Assembly: GCA_002508705.1 (NCBI GenBank)
Contig: DAYL01000002.1
Location: 67,648 to 97,259 of the forward strand
Reading direction: 5' to 3'
DNA length: 29,612 nucleotides
Origin: Methanoculleus sp. UBA374
GTDB lineage: Archaea; Halobacteriota; Methanomicrobia; Methanomicrobiales; Methanoculleaceae
Both the position numbers and the translations under genes were made by a program. The notes below the pieces were generated by a model. The model did no database searches and was not told the DNA's origin. It was given only the letters and a program-made list of their open reading frames with translations. Positions 24,181-29,612 of the stretch are shown piece by piece (the first letter of the stretch is position 1; each line of letters opens with the position of its first letter).

Positions 24181-24219
24181 GATCGCTATACGTTTCTTCC
24201 GGCGGGGTATATAGCGATC
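24181..24219 (-). promoter_or_regulatory. inverted repeat operator and TATA box of the DUF47 gene
   Basis: GATCGCTATA (24181-24190) and TATAGCGATC (24210-24219) are perfect reverse complements with a 19-base spacer. The distal arm overlaps the TATA element (GCTATATACC on the minus strand, about 24206-24215), and the proximal arm covers the predicted start site near 24185. A dimeric regulator bound to both arms would block initiation. The regulator is unknown; phosphate control is a guess from the gene. Confidence 0.6.
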
Positions 24220-24305
24220 GGTTCGTCATCCTGGAGGAGCGGCGAGATAAGATGAAATCAGGGTAATCCGGGGCTCAATGAATGCCCCGGGTCAAGTTCC
24301 CGTCC

Positions 24306-24614
24306 TTATTCCGAGACCTTTACGAGGTTGTTGCGGATGACCTCGAGGTCGGCATCCTTTGCCGCGATCTCGTACAACATCGTTCCGTATCCGGGGCAGG
24401 GCTTCGTAAACGGCAGCAGAACCCTTTTCTTCTTGTTCTGGATGCCGACGAGCATGGGTTTTTTTAAGAGCACCCGGATGTCCTTGAAGATAAAGCCCGG
24501 GGTCATCTCGTAATACTCTTTGCAGTGCTTTCGCACATAGTCGTTCACCTGATCAGGCGTTACATCCATAAGGAGCACCTGTCCACCGAGGTTATTTACG
24601 CAGCGCGATGCCAT
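24306..24614 (-). CDS. small unrecognised protein, leaderless
   Basis: I do not recognise this 102-residue protein. It has no membrane segment. Residues about 8-35 (GQVLLMDVTPDQVNDYVRKHC) and 36-75 (EMTPGFIFKDIRVLLKKPML, then KKKRVLLPFTKPCPGYGTML) look like an alpha/beta fold, with one cysteine in each. I chose ATG at 24614 because the TATA element at 24639-24649 puts transcription within a few bases of it. The frame stays open further upstream to 24749, but that part is low-quality sequence lying before the promoter. It is divergent from the sulfur fusion gene. Confidence 0.65.
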   Translation of the reverse strand: MASRCVNNLGGQVLLMDVTPDQVNDYVRKHCKEYYEMTPGFIFKDIRVLLKKPMLVGIQNKKKRVLLPFTKPCPGYGTMLYEIAAKDADLEVIRNNLVKVSE

Positions 24615-24638
24615 TCCATTTAATGTTCGCATTCGAAC

Positions 24639-24649
24639 GAATATACTTT
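24639..24649 (-). promoter_or_regulatory. TATA box of the small leaderless gene
   Basis: AAAGTATATTC on the minus strand is centred about 29 bases before ATG 24614, so the transcript would begin almost at the start codon. Confidence 0.5.
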
Positions 24650-24760
24650 GTGCTGACGTCCGGTCCTCCCGGTCGTTCCCGGGCCCTGGTATCGGCAGCA
24701 CCCCGGCCGCCCTCCGATCATCGGTTTCCTTAATGTCTGCAGCAACCAATTATTCTTCAC

Positions 24761-27403
24761 GTGATCCGCGAACCGGCCGTAAAAAAAGTCCTCTACTGGT
24801 GCGACCAGTGTAACGTACCCCTTATCGGGCGCACCTGCTCCTGCGGAGCGCGCGTCCGGGAGATAGCGCTCCTGCAGCCGTACGACGTCCGTCCCGCTCT
24901 CGCGGCGGACATGGCCCTCATCCGGAGCCTCCTCGCCGAAAAGTTCGGCGATATTCCCCTGCCGCACGTCGTGCTCCTGAACAAGACCGGCGGCGCCGAC
25001 CGGGCCGACCTCGTGATCGTGCACGGCGACCGGTTCGGCTGGCTCTCGTTCGACCCGGTCGCCCGGAAGTTCGCCCTCGACATCGCCCCCGAAGCGCTCC
25101 CGCAGGTCCTGCCGTATGCAACAAGGGGCATCGTCGACCTTGAGGCCGAACCCGCCGTGAGCGCCCATAAGGGACGCATCGGCGGAAAGCGGTTCCCCTT
25201 GAAAAATCCCCTGCCCGACGGGACGGTCATCGTCTCCTACAAAAACCGGTTCGGCACCGGCATCGTCAAGGACGGGCAGATCAAGGTGAAAGAACTCGTC
25301 TCCATCGTCCCCCGCGACCGTCCCGACCCGGACTGGAACGCTGTGATCGAGAAGAACCGCTACCACTTAAAGAACCTTGAGCGAAACGCGGTTCGTACCA
25401 TCAAGAAGCACATGAACGACCGGCCGTGCGTGAACGTCTCGTTTTCCGGCGGCAAAGACAGCACCGCCGCCCTCTACCTTGCACGAAAGGCCGGGGTGGA
25501 GAAGGCGTTCTTCATCGATACCGGGCTGGAACTCCCCGAGACCGTGGCGTTCGTGGCGTCGCAGGGCGTCGAGATCGTCCGGAAGGGCGGCGACTTCTTC
25601 CAGGCGGTCGAGAAGGCGGGGCCGCCGGGGAAGGACCGCCGCTGGTGCTGCAAACTCCTGAAACTCCACCCCCTGAAGATCTACCTTGCCGGGACCGGCC
25701 CCTGCGTCACCATCCAGGGGAACCGCTGGTACGAGTCCTGGAACCGGGCCGACCTCGACGAGACGAGCCAGAACCCCGCAAACCCCCTGCAGTTGAACGT
25801 CTCGCCGATCAGGAACTGGCGGGCGCTCGAGGTCTTCCTCTACCTCTGGTGGCGCGAGGCCCCCATAAACCCTCTCTATGAGAAGGGCCTCGAACGGATC
25901 GGCTGTTACCTCTGCCCGTCGGCGCTTGAGAGCGAGTATGAGGGTCTCCGGAAGATGCACCCGGAACTGACGGGGCGCTGGGACGAATTCCTTATATCCT
26001 GGGCGGAGAAGAACGGCCTGCCGGACGCCTACTACCGTTGGGGGCTCTGGCGGTGGCGGGCGCTGCCCCCGAAGATGCGCGAGATCTGCAGGGAGCGGGG
26101 CATCGGCGTGAACGAGGACTTCACCCTCTGTGAGGCTCCGGTCACAAAGGAAGCGGCCCAGGCGGCATGTATGAAGACAATCGAAACCCAGGGTCCGGCA
26201 CTGCCGGCAGAAAAAGAATTCGCCCCGGAGGATATCCGGAAGGATTTCCCGATCCTCGGCGACATCGTCTATTTGGACAACGCAGCGACGAGTTTTTCGC
26301 CGGAACCGGTGGTGCAGGCGCTCGTCGAGTTCGAGCACCGCTACCGGGCCAACGTCGGACGGGGCGTCCACCGCCTGACCCGGATCGCGACGCAACGCTA
26401 CTGGCATGCCCACGAGAAGGTGGCCCGGTTCATCGGCGGAGAGGTCGGGGTCACGGTCTTTACGAAGAACGCCACGGACGCGATCAACATGGTTGCGCGT
26501 GGCCTCTCCTGGAAGTCGGGCGACCGCGTGGTGACCACCATCCTCGAGCACCACTCGAACCTCCTTCCCTGGAGAGCGCTTGCAACGCAGGGCGTCGCGC
26601 TCGATGTGATCGGCATCGACGCCGACTACGCGCTCGACCTCGCCGCGCTCGAAGAGACCCTCGCCCGGGGCGGCGTCCGGCTCGTTGCCGTCACCCATGC
26701 TTCAAATGTCCTTGGCGTAACGACACCCGTTCCCGAGGTCGCCCGGATCTGCCGGAAGTACGGCGCGCTCCTCCTCGTGGACGGAGCACAGTCCCTGCCG
26801 CACATGCCGGTGGACGTCTCCCGTCTCGGCTGCGACTTCCTCTGCTTCTCGGGGCACAAACTCTTCGGGCCGACGGGGACCGGCGTCCTCTGGATGCGGG
26901 ACCTGCTCATCGATCCGCCGGTCCTCGGCGGGGGCATGGTCGCGAACGTCACGGCGGACGGGTATGTGCCGGCGGAGGGCTACCAGCGCTACGAGGCCGG
27001 GACGCCGAACGTCGGCGGGGGGATCGCGCTCGGTGTCGCGATAGATTACCTCTCGGCGATCGGGATGGAGCGGGTCCGGCGGCACGAGGAGCGCCTGACC
27101 GCCCGGTTGATCGACGGCCTCTCCCGGATCGACGGGGTCACGGTCTACGCCGCAAAGAAGCCCGGAGCCCGTATCGGGGTCGTCTCGTTCACCATCGACG
27201 GCGTCGATCCGCAGGAAGCCGCACAGACGCTCGACGAGGAGGCGGATATCCTGGTGCGGTCGGGGCACCATTGCTGCCAGCCGCTCATGGAGTTCCTCCA
27301 TCTCCCGGAAGGGACGGTGCGGGCGAGTGTCGCGGCCTTTACGACGGAGCAGGAGATCGACCTCCTCGTTGCGGCCGTCGACGAGATCAGCCGGGGTCGA
27401 TGA
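24761..27403 (+). CDS. four-part fusion: zinc ribbon, PUA-like, APS-reductase-like PP-loop, cysteine desulfurase
   Basis: The 880-residue protein joins several sulfur-related domains. A zinc ribbon has C14, C17, C26 and C28. A PUA-like RNA-binding domain lies at about 118-185 (DGTVIVSYKNRFGTGIVKDG). A PP-loop domain follows, with FSGGKDSTAA near 228-237. Its cysteines form CC-X84-CxxC (RRWCCKLL … GCYLCPS), like the [4Fe-4S] site of APS reductases. From about 487 a complete SufS-like cysteine desulfurase has PLP lysine K700 (SGHKLFGPTG) and catalytic C838 (SGHHCCQPLM). The second half could deliver sulfur from cysteine directly to the first, for example for RNA thiolation or sulfur-compound assembly; the product is unknown. 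The GTG start fits a TATA-like element near 24729-24735. FdhD lies convergently downstream. Confidence 0.92.
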   Translation: MIREPAVKKVLYWCDQCNVPLIGRTCSCGARVREIALLQPYDVRPALAADMALIRSLLAEKFGDIPLPHVVLLNKTGGADRADLVIVHGDRFGWLSFDPVARKFALDIAPEALPQVLPYATRGIVDLEAEPAVSAHKGRIGGKRFPLKNPLPDGTVIVSYKNRFGTGIVKDGQIKVKELVSIVPRDRPDPDWNAVIEKNRYHLKNLERNAVRTIKKHMNDRPCVNVSFSGGKDSTAALYLARKAGVEKAFFIDTGLELPETVAFVASQGVEIVRKGGDFFQAVEKAGPPGKDRRWCCKLLKLHPLKIYLAGTGPCVTIQGNRWYESWNRADLDETSQNPANPLQLNVSPIRNWRALEVFLYLWWREAPINPLYEKGLERIGCYLCPSALESEYEGLRKMHPELTGRWDEFLISWAEKNGLPDAYYRWGLWRWRALPPKMREICRERGIGVNEDFTLCEAPVTKEAAQAACMKTIETQGPALPAEKEFAPEDIRKDFPILGDIVYLDNAATSFSPEPVVQALVEFEHRYRANVGRGVHRLTRIATQRYWHAHEKVARFIGGEVGVTVFTKNATDAINMVARGLSWKSGDRVVTTILEHHSNLLPWRALATQGVALDVIGIDADYALDLAALEETLARGGVRLVAVTHASNVLGVTTPVPEVARICRKYGALLLVDGAQSLPHMPVDVSRLGCDFLCFSGHKLFGPTGTGVLWMRDLLIDPPVLGGGMVANVTADGYVPAEGYQRYEAGTPNVGGGIALGVAIDYLSAIGMERVRRHEERLTARLIDGLSRIDGVTVYAAKKPGARIGVVSFTIDGVDPQEAAQTLDEEADILVRSGHHCCQPLMEFLHLPEGTVRASVAAFTTEQEIDLLVAAVDEISRGR

Positions 27404-27584
27404 AAGGGTTCCGGTCGTGGGGTCGGTAGAGTCATCCCTTCAATCCCACTTCGCCCCGGCCTTCACCCTCCTCAAACTTCGGATTCTCAGTGGTAGAAGA
27501 CCATCAGGACTGGACATGCCGGGGCGTTCCCTCAACAACAGGGGGACACAGCGGAGTCAACCCTTTACGGACCTTTTTCGTCCT

Positions 27585-27602
27585 CCGGGGGAACGTCCCC
27601 GG
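27585..27602. other. GC-rich hairpin at the fusion gene / fdhD convergence
   Basis: CCGGGG and CCCCGG pair around a six-base loop directly after the fdhD stop codon. A T5 run (27574-27578) sits on the fusion-gene side, so it could help end transcription from that direction. The rest of the 201-base convergent gap shows nothing recognisable. Confidence 0.35.
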
Positions 27603-27604
27603 CT

Positions 27605-28336
27605 CTACGCATCGATCCCCGTAAGCCTCTCTGCGTGCGTGTAGACCGCCATCTCCGGGGTTCCGGCGGACCCGACGATGCAGAGGCCGGTCTCTCCAGC
27701 GATCTTCACGGCAAGCGCGGTCGGAAACCCGGTGGAGGCCAGCACCGGGATGTCGGCGACCAGACATTTCCGGACCATCTCGGAGGTGACCGGGCCGGTG
27801 CCGACGGCAATCGTCCGGGAGAAGTCCAGACCGCTACAAAGTCCCCGGCCGATCACCCGGTCGAGGGCGTTGTGCCGGTCGAGGTCTCTTGAACAGGCGA
27901 AGATGCGGCCGCCGTCCGCGAGCGCCACCGCGTCGAGCGTCCCGGGCACAGGAAGAGCGGCGACGGCGGCCTCGATCTCCGGGACGGTGACCGCAAGATC
28001 GGACTTGATCGCGGGCAGTTTCCGGGTGTCGATGTAAGAGACGGCCCCCCCGCACCCGGAGAGGATGGTCTTCTTCACGGTACCCCTCCGGAAGGGGTTC
28101 TTCGTGAGGACACTTATCCGGTTCTCCTCGATCCTGACCGACTCGATCTCATCGGTGCTCCTGATGATCTCTTCGGTGTAGAGGTAGCCGGTGATGAAAT
28201 CTTCAAGATCGACCGGGCTCAGGATCACGGTCGTCAGGTGTCGGCCGTTGACGAAGACCGCCACCGGCGCCTCTTCGGCGACATCCAGGGTGATCCGCCC
28301 GCCGCCGATAGAGATACAGGAAACTTTCTCAAACAT
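27605..28336 (-). CDS. fdhD: formate dehydrogenase accessory sulfurtransferase FdhD
   Basis: From the chosen ATG at 28336 the protein has 243 residues. It shows the FdhD pattern: EEAPVAVFVNGRHL, DLEDFITGYLYTEEII, SGCGGAVSYID, RDLDRHNALDRVIGRGL and TGPVTSEMVRKCLVADIPVLASTGFPTALAV. FdhD moves sulfur from a cysteine desulfurase to the Mo/W cofactor of formate dehydrogenase. In the active loop, where E. coli has CGVCG, only one cysteine (C95 here) remains. The frame is open back to an ATG at 28411, but a TATA element at 28419-28428 predicts a start site near 28398, and GTGA precedes ATG 28336. ATGs at 28375 and 28357 remain possible. fdhB lies upstream. Confidence 0.9.
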   Translation of the reverse strand: MFEKVSCISIGGGRITLDVAEEAPVAVFVNGRHLTTVILSPVDLEDFITGYLYTEEIIRSTDEIESVRIEENRISVLTKNPFRRGTVKKTILSGCGGAVSYIDTRKLPAIKSDLAVTVPEIEAAVAALPVPGTLDAVALADGGRIFACSRDLDRHNALDRVIGRGLCSGLDFSRTIAVGTGPVTSEMVRKCLVADIPVLASTGFPTALAVKIAGETGLCIVGSAGTPEMAVYTHAERLTGIDA

Positions 28337-28418
28337 GGTCTTCACTTTTTGTATCATTCCATCTACCCGGATCATTCCGGGAACGGGATCGATCTTCTCA
28401 AGAACATGCACGGAAGAA

Positions 28419-28428
28419 GACTATACTC
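28419..28428 (-). promoter_or_regulatory. TATA-like element for fdhD
   Basis: GAGTATAGTC on the minus strand lies between the broken VOC gene and fdhD. It places the transcription start near 28398, downstream of the longest possible fdhD start codon. Confidence 0.4.
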
Positions 28429-28465
28429 TGCCGGCGTTCAAGCACCACAGGTATGTCTGGCCTTC

Positions 28466-28844
28466 TCAGGCGCACTGCCGGACAAACTCTTCAGGCATTG
28501 ATGTGCGCCGTGCAGTCTCTTCGACCGAGAGCCCCCTGCCCCCAGGGTTGCTCTATGAGTTCGTGCACATACCTCACGGAGCCCATCCCTTTGAGCCTTT
28601 CAAGAAAAGCATCCAGATCGTCCTCCTCGAAATAGAGTTCGGCGTTATGGGACCCCTCGACGATAGAGCCTTCCTCGACACCAATGAGGTCCGAAAAGTG
28701 CGACCGAGAATGTATCGCAAAACCGCCCTCAAACGATACGTTCTCGTCGAAATCGTAGCCGACCTTCTGGTCCAGAACCTCTTCATAGAAAGTCCTGGAA
28801 ACCGCTATGTCACGAACAACAATAAGCGGACATACAAACTTCAT
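28466..28844 (-). pseudogene. broken VOC (glyoxalase-like) family gene
   Basis: The first 97 or so residues match a small VOC-family protein: MKFVCPLIVVRDIAVSRTFY, then FEGGFAIHSRSHF, NAELYFEEDDLDAFLERL and HELIEQPWGQ. Relatives continue with a metal-binding strand and helix of roughly 25 to 32 residues (pattern RFYDPDxHIIEVGE). Here these are missing. Instead the tail GLSVEETARRTSMPEEFV, typical of the family C-terminus, follows at once but in another frame. An out-of-frame internal deletion at a G-rich junction (about 28532-28543) explains this. The intact reading frame stops at 28491; the displaced tail ends at 28466. The product would lack part of the active site. A GGAG site precedes the ATG, so the loss may be recent. 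Confidence 0.7.
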
Positions 28845-29039
28845 CGTACTCTACTCCATACCCGGCAGTCAGTCAGCGTCTCGGAGAGTGAACAGGCGCT
28901 CCGCAACTCTCCGGACCACCGGCTGTTCATGATAGTCTCGTAGGAAGTTGCGGTAGTTCAGCCTTTCCGTCGTGCGGCCGAAGCCCGGGCCGGAAGCGTT
29001 GAATAAGAGCGGGGGCATTTCCCGGCCGTCCGGGCGCGA

Positions 29040-29062
29040 AAGAGAACTTTGGGCGTTCTCTT
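29040..29062. other. perfect 8-bp hairpin downstream of fdhB
   Basis: AAGAGAAC and GTTCTCTT pair exactly around a seven-base loop. It lies about 115 bases after the fdhB stop, beside a second and stronger hairpin. It may help end the fdhB transcript or protect its 3' end. Confidence 0.45.
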
Positions 29063-29088
29063 CCGCATCGCCGGGCGGTGCCAGATTC

Positions 29089-29114
29089 GTTTGCGCCCCG
29101 GCACGGGCGCAAAC
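29089..29114. other. perfect 10-bp hairpin downstream of fdhB
   Basis: GTTTGCGCCC and GGGCGCAAAC pair exactly around CGGCAC, about 60 bases after the fdhB stop. There is no T-run on the minus-strand 3' side, so a simple archaeal oligo-T terminator is not shown. It could act as an RNA 3'-end stabiliser or a protein-binding site. Confidence 0.5.
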
Positions 29115-29175
29115 GTGGGTTTATTATGGAACTCAAGTGTCTATTCAGTGGTCGTTACACGTCCCGGACTTCCGG

Positions 29176-29612
29176 CTACTTGAAGATGTCGAAGATCTGG
29201 TCGCTGCCGGTCGCGGAGAGGCGCTGGCGTTCCGCCTGTTCCTCGACGAGCGCGAGGACCGGGAGCTCCATGTTCACACCGGGGGTGTGGCCGAACATCT
29301 TCTCCATGTCCGTCTGCAGGGCGTGCATGTAGAGCGAGTTCGCGATCTCCATCGGGCAATTCTCTTCGCACTGGCCGCAGTTTACGCAGGAGTCCGCCAC
29401 GTGGGCGTAGCGGATCAGGTGGAACATGAACGGCACGGGGAGCACGCCCGGCGCCACCAGATAGGGTTTCTTCGTGCTGCACTCGACGCAGTAGCAGATC
29501 GGGCAGCTCTCGATGCAGGCGTAGCACTTGGTGCACCGGGACGAGTCCTCCATGATCTTCTGGAGGCGCTCCTTCCCCTCACCGAGGCTCTCGAAGTAGC
29601 GGGCGCGCCACT
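29176..29612 (-). CDS. fdhB: formate dehydrogenase beta subunit, C-terminal part (5' end outside window)
   Basis: About 145 codons of the 3' end are visible; the gene enters from the right edge. Two ferredoxin-type cysteine sets are clear: CTKCYACIESCP (with further cysteines in ICYCVECS) and CVNCGQCEENCP. These, with the preceding YFESLGEGKERLQKI, match the beta subunit of F420-dependent formate dehydrogenase, which carries electrons from the Mo/W active site to F420. An FrhB-related F420H2 or heterodisulfide-linked subunit is the main alternative, but fdhD next door favours formate dehydrogenase. The catalytic fdhA would be expected just outside the window. An ATG at 29553 is internal, not the start. 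Confidence 0.8.
   Translation of the reverse strand, partial: WRARYFESLGEGKERLQKIMEDSSRCTKCYACIESCPICYCVECSTKKPYLVAPGVLPVPFMFHLIRYAHVADSCVNCGQCEENCPMEIANSLYMHALQTDMEKMFGHTPGVNMELPVLALVEEQAERQRLSATGSDQIFDIFK

Larger units (their letters stand above)
28845..29175. other. gap between fdhB and the broken VOC gene
   Basis: This 331-base gap holds two perfect hairpins (29040-29062 and 29089-29114) on the fdhB side and the ribosome binding site of the VOC gene on the other. I see no gene, tRNA or clear TATA box in it. Confidence 0.5.

Noticed and set aside
24615..24749. N-terminal extension of the small gene at 24306-24614
   Set aside because: The extension would begin upstream of the predicted TATA box and lacks protein-like character, so I treated it as an open frame by chance.
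26167..27429. A 420-codon plus-strand frame overlapping the fusion gene
   Set aside because: It overlaps the cysteine desulfurase half in another frame, and its translation is Arg/Pro-rich noise.
1..29612. CRISPR arrays, tRNA or rRNA genes, insertion sequences
   Set aside because: I found no regularly spaced repeats, no cloverleaf-like stretch in the gaps and no transposase-like protein on either strand.

Overview
The window looks like the chromosome of a GC-rich methanogenic archaeon of the order Methanomicrobiales, most likely Methanoculleus or a close relative. The evidence is archaeal information-processing genes (ABCE1, Pelota, archaeal RqcH), an archaellum operon joined to the archaeal chemotaxis adaptor CheF, F420/iron-sulfur redox proteins (FrhB family and the C-terminus of a formate dehydrogenase beta subunit), and short TATA-type promoters with leaderless or nearly leaderless starts. 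The genus is an inference; no 16S or other marker lies in the window.

Layout. (1) 1-3783, minus strand: a surface-polysaccharide type locus with a flippase, an AT-rich SAM methyltransferase that looks acquired, and a partial FrhB-like iron-sulfur protein. A 16-bp direct repeat brackets the methyltransferase. (2) 4289-12240, plus strand: the archaellum motor operon flaCE-flaG-flaF-flaH-flaI-flaJ, an unrecognised two-TM acidic protein, and cheF. No archaellin gene is present. (3) 12307-17955, plus strand: the chemotaxis operon cheY-cheB-cheA-cheC-cheD, with a secreted, probably seven-bladed propeller protein whose start overlaps cheD. A terminator hairpin and a strong TATA box separate (2) from (3). 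(4) 18161-23477, minus strand: a ribosome rescue and quality-control neighbourhood of RqcH, Pelota, an EMC6-like membrane protein and ABCE1. (5) 23547-24614, minus strand: a DUF47/PhoU-like gene whose promoter sits in a perfect inverted repeat, and a small unrecognised protein. (6) 24761-27403, plus strand: an 880-residue fusion of zinc ribbon, PUA-like, APS-reductase-like PP-loop and SufS-like cysteine desulfurase domains. (7) 27605-29612, minus strand: fdhD, a broken VOC-family gene and the end of fdhB.

How they fit. Regions 2 and 3 together encode a motility motor and its sensory control: CheA/CheY/CheB/CheC/CheD signalling, with CheF linking CheY-P to the archaellum. CheR, CheW, receptors, archaellin and prepilin peptidase must lie elsewhere. 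Region 4 groups factors that split stalled ribosomes (Pelota, ABCE1) with the factor that acts on the freed large subunit (RqcH). Regions 6 and 7 share a sulfur theme: a cysteine desulfurase fusion faces FdhD, a sulfurtransferase that activates formate dehydrogenase, whose beta subunit is next to it.

Most worth a second look are the four-part sulfur fusion protein, the unnamed membrane/acidic protein between flaJ and cheF, the propeller protein coupled to cheD, and the rescue cluster with its EMC6-like member.
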